Shown one piece after another: positions 1-10,513 of a stretch of 64,000 bases of DNA. Where the stretch lies: positions 204,894-268,893 of the forward strand of contig NZ_JABBGM010000006.1 in assembly GCF_012927405.1 (NCBI RefSeq), read 5' to 3'. Position 1 is the first letter of the stretch. Every line of letters begins with the position of its first letter. The stretch is from Novosphingobium olei (lineage in GTDB: Bacteria > Pseudomonadota > Alphaproteobacteria > Sphingomonadales > Sphingomonadaceae). The translations under genes and the position numbers were made by a program. Below the pieces are notes generated by a model, which did not search any database, was not told the origin of the DNA, and worked only from the letters and a program-made list of their open reading frames with translations.

Positions 1-1205
1 GTGAAGCCGTGGAGGAAGGGGCTGGCCAAGCGCGTTGGCGCGGCCTGCGGCACGATCCGCCAGCGCCGCGCGACGATCTCCTCGATCAGCGCGGTGATCT
101 GCACTTCGGCCAGGCGCGCGCCCACGCAGCGGTGGATGCCGTGCCCGAAGGCGACATGGCGGCGAGCATTTTCGCGGGTCACGTCGAAGCGTTCGGCGTC
201 TTTGAAGACCGTCTCGTCACGGTTGCCCGAAATGTACCACAGCACCACCTTCGAACCTTCCGGGATCAGCTGCCCGGCAAGTTCGGTGTCGCGCGTGGTG
301 GTCCGGCGCATGTGGGTCACCGGCGATTGCCAGCGGATGATCTCCTGCGCGGCATTGACCGCAAGCTTCGGGTCGGCGCGCAGCTTTTCGAGCTGGTCGG
401 GATACTTGTGCAGCGCTTCGACCAGCCCGCTCATCGAATTGCGGGTGGTGTCGTTGCCGCCTACGATCAGCAGGGCGATGTTGGCGATGCGTTCGGGCGG
501 GGTCAGGTTGCCCATCGCCTCGGAATGGACCATCCGGCTCAGCAGGTCGTCGCGCGGCGCTTCCTTGCGGCGCGCTTCCAACTCGCGGTCGAAGCGTTCC
601 AGCATCTGGCCCATCTGGACCAGGAATTCGGCGCGATAATCGTCGTTGAGGTTGTCTTCCGAAACGCCGCTGCCCCAGTCGGACCAGCGCTTGATGTCGG
701 GCCATTCCTCGAACGGCATGTCGAACAGGATCAGCAGCATGCCCAGCGTCATCGGGATCGATACGCTGTCGACCCAGTCGAACGTCTCGCCCACCGGCAA
801 CGCGTCGAGCAGCTGCGTCACGCGTTCGCGCACCAGCTTTTCCAGCTTAACCATCTGGCTGGGGCCGAAGGCCGGCGCGATGACCTTGCGCTGGGCGGTG
901 TGGACCGGCGGGTCCATGGCGATGAAGTTGGGAAAGGGGTTGTCGTTGACGTTGTCGGCAATCGTGATGTTGCCGCGATCCCACGACGAGGAATAAGTCT
1001 CGGTATCGAGTTCGACCTTCTGGATCAGGTCGTGGGTCACGACCGACCAGTAGGCGCCAAACGGGCTCTCCTCGCGCAGGCTGACCGGCATGTTGGCGCG
1101 CAGCCAGGCGAAGGGCTCGCGCCATTTGTCCTCGGTATACAACGCGTTGACGCTGACGTCATACGGATTGAGCGCCTTGTCCCGCGCGGACGGAGCGGAT
1201 GCCAT
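1..1205 (-). CDS. Cytochrome P450, CYP153-like (C-terminus off window)
   Basis: Soluble haem monooxygenase running off the left edge; about 401 residues are visible. The heme-cysteine loop FGHGIHRCVGARLAE lies near residue 350, the I-helix GGNDTTRNS near 243, and the N-terminal third contains FIAMDPPVHTAQRK. These blocks match my memory of the CYP153 alkane/fatty-acid terminal hydroxylases more closely than a generic bacterial P450. CYP153 enzymes take electrons from a ferredoxin and ferredoxin reductase; neither partner is in the window but they may lie to the left. The ATG at 1205 is chosen because it gives a normal P450 N-terminus (MASAPSARDKALNPYDVSVN). The gene lies 66 nt behind the PepSY gene on the same strand. 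The family is secure; the CYP153 subfamily and the substrate are inferred. Confidence 0.9.
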   Translation of the reverse strand, partial: MASAPSARDKALNPYDVSVNALYTEDKWREPFAWLRANMPVSLREESPFGAYWSVVTHDLIQKVELDTETYSSSWDRGNITIADNVNDNPFPNFIAMDPPVHTAQRKVIAPAFGPSQMVKLEKLVRERVTQLLDALPVGETFDWVDSVSIPMTLGMLLILFDMPFEEWPDIKRWSDWGSGVSEDNLNDDYRAEFLVQMGQMLERFDRELEARRKEAPRDDLLSRMVHSEAMGNLTPPERIANIALLIVGGNDTTRNSMSGLVEALHKYPDQLEKLRADPKLAVNAAQEIIRWQSPVTHMRRTTTRDTELAGQLIPEGSKVVLWYISGNRDETVFKDAERFDVTRENARRHVAFGHGIHRCVGARLAEVQITALIEEIVARRWRIVPQAAPTRLASPFLHGF

Positions 1206-1213
1206 GACAAATT

Positions 1214-1254
1214 CTCCCGTGGCCGGATCGATTCTGGTCGGCCTTGACCGGGAG
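1214..1254. other. Imperfect hairpin between PepSY gene and P450
   Basis: Arms CTCCCG (1214-1219) and CGGGAG (1249-1254) enclose a second pairing GGCCG/CGGCC (1221-1225 with 1239-1243). It fills most of the 66-nt gap between two same-strand genes. There is no T-run, so it could be a weak terminator, an mRNA-processing stem, or chance in GC-rich DNA. Confidence 0.25.
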
Positions 1255-1271
1255 TATCGTTAATCAAGCAA

Positions 1272-2537
1272 TTAAAGTCCAGCGCGCTTTGGGGAGAGCC
1301 GGGGCCGCGCCTCCGTCTTCAGGCGCCGTCCGGCCCGTGCCGATCGCTTCTTCATCCAGATCACCACGCCCGTTACCGACAGCATCGTCACAGCCAGCCC
1401 CAGCACGCTCACGAACACGCGATAAGGCAGGCCGAACACTTGCGCCATGTGCAGCGCGGTCAGCCAGTTGGTGAAGGTGTTGGCACCATTGGCCCCGCTC
1501 GGCAGTTCGACGCCGTGCACCGCGCCGCTGTCGCTGTCGAAGGCGATGCGGGTGCCGCCGCCGTGCTCGCCGATGTCGGCGCTGGTGGTGAAGCCATAGA
1601 CGTAGAGCCCGCTCGTCGGCACGTGCCAGATCCACCGCTCCCCTTCGCTGCGCAGGGCGAGGCCATGCTCTTTCGCCAGATCACGCGCCAGTGCTTCGCC
1701 CCGCGCCGTCGCGGCCGTGAAGTCCAGCCTCGGTGCGTTGCGCGGCGCGGGCAGGGCGTTGCGCACGAACACCTCGCGCGCGTCCTCGGCGCCGAACAGC
1801 TTCATCACCGGCGCGTGCACCTGCGGCAGGTTGAAAGACACGCTCGACCACGCGAACACCAGCAGCAGCGGCCAGAGCCACAGCCCGCTCGCGCGGTGCA
1901 GGTCGAAGTTCAGCTTGTAGGCGCTTTTGCCCCGCCGCACCTGCCAGCTCGGCCGCCAGCGCTTCCAGAACGGCGCCCCCGGTGCGCGGGGCGGCAGGGT
2001 GAGGAAGAACCCGACGAAGCAGTCGATCGTCCACACGATCGCCGCAACGCCCATCACCAGCAGCCCGGCCGTGCCCGCTGCCAGCGTGTAGTGCAGGCGA
2101 TAGACGAACGGCATCAGGTTCTTTGCGCCCTGGCCGATATCGCCCCATTCGCGCCGACCCAGTTCCTTGCCCGTCACCGGGTCGAGAAACAGGTCGTCCC
2201 AATCGGGCACGCCTGGCCCATGTTCGCGCTCCAGCCCGCTCGCGGGGTCCATCCAGTGCAGGTGCAGCCGCAACGAATGCCCCGGCTCCACCGTCAACGG
2301 CAGGAAATCGACCGCCGCTCCGGGATAGCGCTGCAGCACCTGCGCCCGGATCGCCAGCGGATCGGGGGCGCCAGGTGTCTGCGACAGGTGCAGCTCGGGC
2401 GCAGTCAGCGCCTCCAGCTCCTCGATCCACGGCATCAGAGCGCCCGTAAGGCCCGCCACGGCCAGGAACAGCGCCAGCGACAGCCCGGCCCAGCGATGCG
2501 CGATGACCCAGAACGGGCGCCCCGGCAGCCCGGCCAT
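1272..2537 (-). CDS. PepSY-associated transmembrane protein
   Basis: Inner-membrane protein of 421 residues. It begins with a typical PepSY_TM first helix (HRWAGLSLALFLAVAGLTGA) after a short cytoplasmic start, has a large periplasmic part, then further helices near residues 145-170, 205-225 and 365-390. It ends with a basic tail. PepSY_TM proteins are commonly encoded beside TonB-dependent siderophore receptors and are linked to reduction or release of iron from imported siderophores. Here the ATG overlaps the TGA of the receptor gene by one base (TGATG), so the two are almost certainly translated together. The overlap also fixes the start. The role in iron uptake comes from context and family. 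Confidence 0.88.
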   Translation of the reverse strand: MAGLPGRPFWVIAHRWAGLSLALFLAVAGLTGALMPWIEELEALTAPELHLSQTPGAPDPLAIRAQVLQRYPGAAVDFLPLTVEPGHSLRLHLHWMDPASGLEREHGPGVPDWDDLFLDPVTGKELGRREWGDIGQGAKNLMPFVYRLHYTLAAGTAGLLVMGVAAIVWTIDCFVGFFLTLPPRAPGAPFWKRWRPSWQVRRGKSAYKLNFDLHRASGLWLWPLLLVFAWSSVSFNLPQVHAPVMKLFGAEDAREVFVRNALPAPRNAPRLDFTAATARGEALARDLAKEHGLALRSEGERWIWHVPTSGLYVYGFTTSADIGEHGGGTRIAFDSDSGAVHGVELPSGANGANTFTNWLTALHMAQVFGLPYRVFVSVLGLAVTMLSVTGVVIWMKKRSARAGRRLKTEARPRLSPKRAGL

Positions 2538-4624
2538 CAGAACGACAGCCGCACCGAACCCAGCACGCTACGCGGCGCGGCGTAGAACGCCTGGTCCCAG
2601 TACAGGCTGGTCAGATGCTTGTGGTTGGTCGCATTGGCCACGTTGACGTTGAACGCCACGTTCTCGGTCAGGTCATAGCCTGCCTGCAGCTGCACCGTGG
2701 CATAGGACGGCTGCCGGATCGTGCCGAGCGCGTTGGTGATATAGACGTCGTCCTGCCAGCGCAGCCCTGCGCCCAGGTGCACCTTCTCCACCGGGCTCCA
2801 GCGCACCAGAAGGTTCGCCGTGGTGCGCGGCACATAAGTCCGCGCGGCATTGCCTGTCTTGTCCTTGATCGAAAGGTGGGTCACGCCGCCCTGCACGCTG
2901 AGGTTCGAGGTGATGTTGCCGCCGATTTCCGCTTCCACGCCAGTACTGCGCACGTCGATCCCGCGATAGAGCGTCTGGCCGAGCGTGGTGTCGAACCCGG
3001 CCGCTTCGGCAAGGTTCGACTGCTCCGAGCGGAACACCGCGATCGAGCCGAACAGCGCCTTGTCCGCGGTCTGCGCCTTCACGCCGCCCTCCCAGCTCTT
3101 GCCCTTCGCCGATCCCAGCGGAGTGAGCGCGGTCGAGATTTCCTTCTGCGGCGAGAAGATCCCGCTATAGCTGGCATAGAGGTTCACGCCCGGCACCACG
3201 CCCCAGGTCACCCCCACGAACGGATTGGCCCCGCTTTCGCGCCGCTGCGCGCTCACGCCGAAAGTGAACCCGTCGGTCCGCACGTTCAGGTAATTGACCC
3301 CCAGCACCAGGTTGAGCCGCTCGGCCAGCGACAGGTCGGTCGCTGCGCGCAGGCGCCACTGGCGGTCCTTGATCCGCGCGCTGACCACGGCATCGCCGAA
3401 CGCGGGGTGGGGGACTTCGGTGCCGTTCCAGCTGTTGACGTCGCCCGGCAGCGCACCCCAGGCCGGATCGGTCGTCGGCACGGGATAGCTGAGGTAGCCG
3501 AACGTCGCCTCGGTATACTGCGCGCCGAGGCTGATCGCCTGCTCGCGCCCCAGCAGGCGGAACGTGCCGCGTACCGAACTGTCCGAGATCCAGCCTCGCG
3601 CGGTCGAAAGGTAGCCGCCGGGATAGCCATAGAGCCCCGCGCCGGTCTCCGCATCGGGCGCGCCATAGACATAGAACAACCGCGAAGGTTCGTCGGATAC
3701 GCGCCGGGTCACGTGCTGGCGCGCGGTCCAGCCCGGCGCGAATTCCCACGAAAGCTCGCCATAGGCGGTCTGGTCGGTCCGCTTCCAGTAGGTCCAGTCC
3801 TGCGTCGTGGAAGCGCCGGTGTCCCACTCCAGCTGGTTGCCAGCGGCATCCTGCAGCGGCAGCGCCCCCCACAGCACCCCGCGCGACGTGCCGGTCTGGC
3901 GGGTATAACCGGCCGAGAGCTTGAGCGTATCGGTGATCTGCCCGTCGAGCACGGCCTGTACCACCGACCGCTTCGAGCGATAATCGCGCAGGTACGAATC
4001 CGCGTTCTGCACTGCGCCGGTCACCCGGATCGCCCAGCGCCCGTCTTTGGTGATCGGCGTGTCGAGATCGAACTCGCCGCGCACCTTGCCCCACGATCCT
4101 GCGGAGAGCTCAGTGGAGACATGGCGCTCGCCGGTCGGATGGCGGCGGTGATAGTTGATCGTGCCCGAAGGGTTGCCGACGCCCGCCATCATCGCGTTCG
4201 CGCCGCGGATCACCTCGATCGAATCCCACGCCACCGTATCGACCGCGCCGATCGTTGGGCCCCAGAAATTCGGGATCGCGATGCCGTCGACCATCGCCTC
4301 GCTGATATCGAAGCCGCGCGCGTTGTAATACGTCCGGTCGGTCTCGGCCTGCTCGACGTTCACGCCGGTGACATAGCGGAGCACCTCGTTGGTCTCATCG
4401 AGGCCGAAGGTGTCGAGCGCCGCGCGGTCCACTACCGTGACCGCCTGCGGCGTATCAAACACCGAAAGCGGAAGCCCCGTTGCCCCCGACGGAACCTGCT
4501 CGCCAGCCCTTCCGATCACGGTGATGCGCTCGGCCTCGCTCGCCTCTTCGGCGTGGGCGCTGGCAGATCCCAGGGCCAGGGCAGAGGCGGCGGCGGTGGC
4601 AAGAAGGCTTTGGCGAAACTGCAC
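2537..4624 (-). CDS. TonB-dependent siderophore receptor
   Basis: Outer-membrane ferric-siderophore transporter, 695 residues. It has a signal peptide ending near SASAHA, a plug domain with the siderophore-receptor signature SVFDTPQAVTVVDR near residue 55, a barrel rich in alternating aromatic strands, and a C-terminal aromatic residue (SVRLSF). The start is GTG at 4624, supported by GGGAG about 7 nt upstream; no better ATG precedes the signal peptide. It is followed with a one-base overlap by the PepSY gene. An imperfect palindrome at 4657-4704 in the promoter region suggests iron control. The ligand cannot be read from sequence; hydroxamate or catechol siderophores are both possible. Confidence 0.92.
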   Translation of the reverse strand: MQFRQSLLATAAASALALGSASAHAEEASEAERITVIGRAGEQVPSGATGLPLSVFDTPQAVTVVDRAALDTFGLDETNEVLRYVTGVNVEQAETDRTYYNARGFDISEAMVDGIAIPNFWGPTIGAVDTVAWDSIEVIRGANAMMAGVGNPSGTINYHRRHPTGERHVSTELSAGSWGKVRGEFDLDTPITKDGRWAIRVTGAVQNADSYLRDYRSKRSVVQAVLDGQITDTLKLSAGYTRQTGTSRGVLWGALPLQDAAGNQLEWDTGASTTQDWTYWKRTDQTAYGELSWEFAPGWTARQHVTRRVSDEPSRLFYVYGAPDAETGAGLYGYPGGYLSTARGWISDSSVRGTFRLLGREQAISLGAQYTEATFGYLSYPVPTTDPAWGALPGDVNSWNGTEVPHPAFGDAVVSARIKDRQWRLRAATDLSLAERLNLVLGVNYLNVRTDGFTFGVSAQRRESGANPFVGVTWGVVPGVNLYASYSGIFSPQKEISTALTPLGSAKGKSWEGGVKAQTADKALFGSIAVFRSEQSNLAEAAGFDTTLGQTLYRGIDVRSTGVEAEIGGNITSNLSVQGGVTHLSIKDKTGNAARTYVPRTTANLLVRWSPVEKVHLGAGLRWQDDVYITNALGTIRQPSYATVQLQAGYDLTENVAFNVNVANATNHKHLTSLYWDQAFYAAPRSVLGSVRLSF

Positions 4625-4656
4625 GTTTGAACTCCCGTCGATGATGGGCCGCCTTT

Positions 4657-4704
4657 AATGCGAGCGATTCTCAAGAGTCAATGCAATTAGGAATCATTCG
4701 CATT
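4657..4704. promoter_or_regulatory. Candidate Fur-type operator upstream of siderophore receptor
   Basis: Two 13-nt arms, AATGCGAGCGATT (4657-4669) and AATCATTCGCATT (4692-4704), match as inverted repeats at 11 of 13 positions. Within the AT-rich stretch a GAATGATTC-like core on the minus strand resembles Fur half-sites. It lies 33-80 nt upstream of the receptor GTG. Iron repression is inferred; RirA/Irr-type sites are also possible in alphaproteobacteria. Confidence 0.5.
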
Positions 4705-4767
4705 AACTCTATTCATACCTCACCTTTCTAGGCGGTTGCTCCCGCCCGCTCACAAGCCTAAAAGGCG

Positions 4768-4905
4768 TCATACCCCGGGGAGCCAGTGGGGTCCGGGCGG
4801 GCGCTCATCGTTGAGCGATCGCGCGGAACGAACGGCTGAGAGGGGCTGGTCACGCAGCCCGACCCGTCGAACCTGAACCCGTTAGCACGGGCGGAGGGAA
4901 GGGCC
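4768..4905 (+). promoter_or_regulatory. TPP riboswitch (THI element)
   Basis: Class-defining pieces appear in order: GGGGAGCC near 4777, GGCTGAGAGG at 4834-4843, ACCCGTCGAACCTGAACCCG at 4862-4881, and the closing GCGGAGGGAAGGG near 4891. The element sits in the leader of thiC, about 45 nt before the start codon. It senses thiamine pyrophosphate and reduces thiC expression when TPP is plentiful. No U-tract terminator follows, so translational control by masking the ribosome site near 4939 is the more likely output. End positions are approximate. Confidence 0.95.
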
Positions 4906-4940
4906 GGCTTCAACCCGCGCTCGGTCCGTCCGCCTCTTGA

Positions 4941-6833
<1,893 letters not shown>

Positions 6834-6863
6834 CCGGCCACCGCCCCGATTGTCTGAAATCCA

Positions 6864-6902
6864 GGCGGCCGCTTCCAAAGGTGAAGCGGCCGCCTCTTTT
6901 TT
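6864..6902 (+). terminator. Intrinsic terminator of thiC
   Basis: Perfect 12-bp stem GGCGGCCGCTTC (6864-6875) paired with GAAGCGGCCGCC (6883-6894), a 7-nt loop, then TCTTTTTT. It starts 30 nt after the thiC stop. Confidence 0.96.
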
Positions 6903-7322
6903 GGCCTGCCGTCGCGCTACGTTGCGCTGTCCTGCGTCTCGTTGCGAAGCGTGGAGGCCGGCCGGCGCGTGCCCCGTAGCGCGGCATCGGCGTGACATCG
7001 CTATGACCGGGGCCTGACCGATTTAGCAGCCGCTTCGGCTATGCAACTTTGCCCGACAATTTGGTAGCGCACGCGGGCTATGCAAGACGCGTTGCACCAT
7101 CCCGATCCCCGTTTGACACGGCATGCATATGCAACCTGTATCCACAACGCGTCCCGCCCTGTCCTACAGTGCCCCTTTCGGGTAAGAGCACGCTATGAAC
7201 GCGTCGCTTCTCCCTGAAATCGCGCACTTTTGTTTGGCGAGGGAGGCCGCATGGGCCGGTTCGTGCATTTCATCTCTGAAGTCTGTCAACTTCGTCAACT
7301 TGGCCGATTTAGGAAGAGCCGC
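6903..7322 (+). other. Gene-free leader with candidate promoter
   Basis: About 420 nt without a convincing gene. The decamer GGCTATGCAA occurs twice (7037-7046, 7076-7085), and a related ATATGCAA follows near 7126. A possible sigma-70-like promoter is TTGACA (7113-7118), a 17-nt spacer and CTGTAT (7136-7141), which would drive the SnoaL-like gene. The -10 match is weak. Confidence 0.4.
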
Positions 7323-7721
7323 ATGACCCCATCGAATCCCGCTGCCGAATTCGCCGTCCGCTCCGCCCGGGCCGCTTTCAACCGTGCCCTTGCCGAAGCC
7401 GATCTAGGCGCGATCGGTCCTCTGCTCGCCCGCGACGTGGTGCTCATCACCGGCAGCGACAGCGGCGTCGTTGCCGGGCGGCAGGCACAGCTGATAGCCT
7501 GGAAACGCGAATTTTCCGCGCGGCCGCGCACCGTCTATGTCCGCACCACGCAATCGGTCACGGCCTCCACTATCGAACCGATCGCGCTGGAACAGGGGAT
7601 CTGGGAAGGCACGATCGAAGGGCAGGGGACGCTTGTCGCGGGCGGGGTCTACAGTGCCAAGTGGCGGCAGACGGACGGCGCCTGGCGGCTGATCGCCGAA
7701 ATCTTCGTGACCTTGCGTTAG
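7323..7721 (+). CDS. SnoaL/DUF4440-like (NTF2-fold) protein
   Basis: Small cytoplasmic protein of 132 residues with the NTF2-fold pattern: helical N-terminus (FNRALAEADLGAIGPLLARD), then beta strands ending in KWRQTDGAWRLIAEIF, the usual C-terminal block of DUF4440/SnoaL-like proteins. The ATG at 7323 is preferred over an in-frame start at 7230 because AGGAAG lies 6 nt upstream and the longer N-terminus is not family-like. No enzymatic residues can be assigned; such proteins serve as small-molecule binding or isomerase folds. Transcribed alone before the glycine-zipper lipoprotein. Confidence 0.72.
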   Translation: MTPSNPAAEFAVRSARAAFNRALAEADLGAIGPLLARDVVLITGSDSGVVAGRQAQLIAWKREFSARPRTVYVRTTQSVTASTIEPIALEQGIWEGTIEGQGTLVAGGVYSAKWRQTDGAWRLIAEIFVTLR

Positions 7722-7815
7722 TATCGTTTTCGGGAACCGCGTGCGCGCACAACCATTGCCGTGACGCACCGGGCGCGGCGTTGCGCCCTAACCCTGAAAA
7801 GAAGGAGCAGGCGCC

Positions 7816-8286
7816 ATGAAGAAGGCCCTCTTGCTTTCCGCCCTCGCCGCCGCGTCGCTGACGTCGGCCTGCACCGATACCTATGGCTACGGTGATCGCC
7901 CCGGCTACGCCAGCGACGGCTACGCCGGCGATTGGGGCTATTACGATCGCGGCTACTACGACCGCTACGGCCGGTACGACTACAACAATCCCGATCCGAA
8001 CTACGGCGGTTATTACGCTGACCGTTACTACCGCCAGAGCCCGCGCTATCGCGAACGCTATCTCAGCTACAACGATCGCGTGTACCGCGGCAACGATGGC
8101 CGTTACTATTGCCGCCGTTCGGACGGGTCGACCGGCCTGATCGTCGGTGGTTTGGCTGGCGCCACGGCGGGCGCGTTGATCGCCCAGGGCGACAGCAAGC
8201 CGCTCGGCGCGATCATCGGCGCGATCGGTGGCGCGGCCGTGGGTGCTGCGGCCGATAGCGGCCGGTCGAACGTACGCTGCCGCTAA
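7816..8286 (+). CDS. Glycine-zipper lipoprotein, Tyr-rich
   Basis: Predicted lipoprotein of 156 residues: signal peptide MKKALLLSALAAASLTSAC with lipobox LTSAC, so the mature N-terminus is Cys19. Residues 20-95 are strongly rich in Tyr, Asp, Gly and Arg (repeated YYDRYGRYD-type segments). Residues 110-150 form a glycine-zipper membrane hairpin (GLIVGGLAGATAGALIAQGD, then GAIIGAIGGAAVGAA). The layout is like the 17-kDa surface antigen/Glycine zipper 2TM proteins of the outer membrane. AAGGAG lies 8 nt upstream of the ATG. Function unknown; an envelope-stability role is inferred. Confidence 0.85.
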   Translation: MKKALLLSALAAASLTSACTDTYGYGDRPGYASDGYAGDWGYYDRGYYDRYGRYDYNNPDPNYGGYYADRYYRQSPRYRERYLSYNDRVYRGNDGRYYCRRSDGSTGLIVGGLAGATAGALIAQGDSKPLGAIIGAIGGAAVGAAADSGRSNVRCR

Positions 8287-8311
8287 GCCCGCAGGCTGGC
8301 CGGACACCAAG

Positions 8312-8344
8312 AAAAAGGCCCCTCGACTGCTGTCGGGGGGCCTT
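8312..8344 (-). terminator. Terminator between convergent genes
   Basis: Stem AAGGCCCC (8315-8322) with GGGGCCTT (8337-8344), loop of 14 nt. On the minus strand it is followed by TTTTTC, so it mainly ends the leftward gene that stops at 8371; it may also act on the rightward lipoprotein transcript. Confidence 0.8.
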
Positions 8345-8370
8345 CCTCGCGGGACTGGATGAAAGCTGGA

Positions 8371-8628
8371 TCAGCCCGGGCTGTCGTTGTTGCAGTTGTC
8401 GACGACCACCCAGGTCACCGTGGCGATGCCGGCCACGATCGCGATGATCGGGATCAGCTGCAGCGCGTTGCTGCGCACGCCGCGCACCGGAGCCTTGGTG
8501 CGGGTCAGTGCCGTCTTCGCCGGGAGAGCGTTGCCCGAACGGGTCTCGGCAGCGGAGGCAACGCCCGGAAGAACGAGCGTGGCGGCGAGCACGGCCGACA
8601 GGCCATGGCGAAGAGCCTTTGTGATCAT
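8371..8628 (-). CDS. Small exported or membrane protein, unknown
   Basis: 85-residue protein with a cleavable-looking signal peptide (MITKALRHGLSAVLAATLVLPGVASA), a short basic linker and a C-terminal hydrophobic helix (ALQLIPIIAIVAGIATVTWV) followed by the polar end VDNCNNDSPG. The start at 8628 (MITKAL) is preferred over an in-frame start at 8688 because it begins the signal peptide and has GGGGA 8 nt upstream. I know of similar short proteins in sphingomonads but cannot assign a function. Convergent with the glycine-zipper gene and sharing its terminator region. Confidence 0.65.
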   Translation of the reverse strand: MITKALRHGLSAVLAATLVLPGVASAAETRSGNALPAKTALTRTKAPVRGVRSNALQLIPIIAIVAGIATVTWVVVDNCNNDSPG

Positions 8629-8714
8629 CGAATAAGTCCCCATGTTTTTCTGATGCAGCGCAACGTAACGCTGCCTCGCAGTTCTCATCTCCCACCACTA
8701 TGGTGGCAAATGCA

Positions 8715-8752
8715 AGCGCCTTTTTACAACCTGTTCATGATGAAAAGGCGCT
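8715..8752. repeat. Inverted repeat in gene-free stretch
   Basis: Perfect 10-bp arms AGCGCCTTTT (8715-8724) and AAAAGGCGCT (8743-8752), with an 18-nt loop, inside the roughly 300-nt stretch 8629-8924. A smaller palindrome CCACCA-CTA-TGGTGG lies at 8692-8706, upstream of the leftward small gene, and could be an operator. No gene is visible in this stretch. Confidence 0.5.
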
Positions 8753-8924
8753 GAGCAGCAGTCAAAGTATTGAAATTCGAGATCTTTGGGGGTCCCAAAA
8801 GGAGAATGGGACATCTTCTTAAATTCGTATTAACCCTTTGCCTTGACTGGTTTTGCACCTGCACAGAGCAGCCGCCGGCGCAATGTCGATCCGTGACGGG
8901 AAGGCGCCGCGAATCCCCGGGCCG

Positions 8925-10469
8925 TCAGTCGATGCCGAAGCGGCTCAGCACATTGCGGGTGATGCGGGTGACGAACGGGTCGCGGGCGGCGAGGGCATGG
9001 GCCCATTCGGTGGTGCCGCAGTTGAACACTTCGCCGCGCCCCCGCCTGAACGAGGCCATCACCGCGTGGCCGCGAATGATCCCGGGACTGGTGGCATAGG
9101 CGGGATCGCCGAATACGTCGCGGGCGATGATGTCGAGGTTTTCGGGCGGAATGATCGGGGGGTAGGGGCTGCCCGGCTCCTCCCCGAAGGCACAGGGCGC
9201 GATGGCGACGATCTCCAGGTTTTCCGGCACGCCCAGCGTCGGAACCGCGCGTGGCACCCCGTCGCTGCCGAAGGTGAAGCGGCACCCGTCGTTCTCGTAG
9301 CCCAGCAGCGGCAGTTCCGGCGCGATCAGGTCCCCATAGTAGAGATCGGTGCCCGCAAGCGACCAGTGTAAGCTGTCGTAGACCGTGTATCCGCCCTGGC
9401 CGCGCGCCGCGCACAGGCCCAGCCGATGGTAGCCGCCGAACAGGAAAGTGAGCCCGGTGATGGCCGCTTCGGGCCGTGCGAAGGCGTTGTGCGACCACAG
9501 GTGCGTGCCTTGCGCTGCATCGGCGCTGGCGGCGGGATCGTCTTCGAAACCGCGCCACTTGTGGCAGATGAAGCTGGCGCCGCCGTCGTCGAAGCGGACC
9601 TTCCAGAAAGCGGTGTTGCCCGAAAATATGGCGAAGTTGCCGCCGCCATCGACGTAAGCCTCGATCGCGTCGCGCTGGCCGGCGGTCCAGTATTCGCTGT
9701 GCCCGACGACCATGACGGCGGCGTAGCCATCCAGCATTGCCGGTTCGCATTCGATGTCGCGATCGGTGGCGTAATCCAGCGCGATGCCTTCGCTCTCGGC
9801 CCACTCAACGAAGCGGTGCTCCCACTTGTTGAGGAAGCCCGCCGAGCCATCGTAGGGCGTCATTTGCGCTCGCAGCCGCCATGTCGGGTCGGAAGCCCAG
9901 GGACGTTCGCCGAAACCCCGGGGGCGAAGGTTGGCAAGGCGGGGCACATCGTCCGGCGCAGCGATGATCGCCTGGGGGAAGGGGCGTCGGGTCGAAAGCA
10001 CGCCGATCGCCCCCGCCATCGCATCGGGCAGGCGCTTGCGCCCGCTCATCAGCGCGCCGACGTCGCAATAGGCAGAGCGCCCGCCCCAGTAGTTGTAGGC
10101 GTGGTAGGTGTTGGTGGCGAGGACGAGCAGGGCCTTCGCCGTCTTTTCGCCCCGCGCCGGGCGGACACAGACGAAATGGTGCCAGCGTTCGCCCGCGGCA
10201 TTGGTCAGCGCCAGATCGTAGTAACCGGTCGGCCAGTCGCTGCCGATGGTGAAAGTATGCGCCAGCGGCCAGTCGCAGCCGGCGGTATCGGCATTGTCGG
10301 GCGTCGGATGATGGCCCGGTGCGATGCCCGCGACCGTGTCGAACACCCGGCGATCCGCACCGACGCGGGCGATTTCGAGCGTGCATGGCCCGCCACTGTC
10401 GTCGCTGGCGAAGATCTGCACCGGTTCGCCCGGGCAGGCACTGAGACGGTCGGTATAGAAGGCGATCAT
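8925..10469 (-). CDS. N,N-dimethylformamidase large-subunit-like protein
   Basis: 514-residue cytoplasmic protein whose C-terminal two thirds resemble the C-terminal domain of the N,N-dimethylformamidase large subunit: VLATNTYHAYNYWGGRSAY, VVGHSEYWTAGQRDAIEAYV, GGGNFAIFSGNTAFWKVRF and the end GEVFNCGTTEWAHAL. Tyr and Glu residues in these blocks correspond to regions that bind mononuclear Fe in DMFase, as I recall. It is shorter than DMFase (about 760 residues). ATG at 10469 has GGAG 6 nt upstream. Last gene of the leftward catabolic operon, 44 nt after the aldolase. Hydrolysis of an amide intermediate is a reasonable inference; the substrate is unknown. Confidence 0.78.
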   Translation of the reverse strand: MIAFYTDRLSACPGEPVQIFASDDSGGPCTLEIARVGADRRVFDTVAGIAPGHHPTPDNADTAGCDWPLAHTFTIGSDWPTGYYDLALTNAAGERWHHFVCVRPARGEKTAKALLVLATNTYHAYNYWGGRSAYCDVGALMSGRKRLPDAMAGAIGVLSTRRPFPQAIIAAPDDVPRLANLRPRGFGERPWASDPTWRLRAQMTPYDGSAGFLNKWEHRFVEWAESEGIALDYATDRDIECEPAMLDGYAAVMVVGHSEYWTAGQRDAIEAYVDGGGNFAIFSGNTAFWKVRFDDGGASFICHKWRGFEDDPAASADAAQGTHLWSHNAFARPEAAITGLTFLFGGYHRLGLCAARGQGGYTVYDSLHWSLAGTDLYYGDLIAPELPLLGYENDGCRFTFGSDGVPRAVPTLGVPENLEIVAIAPCAFGEEPGSPYPPIIPPENLDIIARDVFGDPAYATSPGIIRGHAVMASFRRGRGEVFNCGTTEWAHALAARDPFVTRITRNVLSRFGID

Positions 10470-10513
10470 CGAGAGCTCCCGTTCGATTGGCCGCGCGTAT
10501 CCGGTTAAGCGGA

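Noticed and set aside
9..1247. 412-codon rightward frame over the P450
   Set aside because: It is the antisense of the P450, a GC-rich codon artefact; composition is His/Arg-rich with no domain.
8692..8706. CCACCA-CTA-TGGTGG palindrome
   Set aside because: Six-bp arms are expected by chance; noted only as a possible operator.
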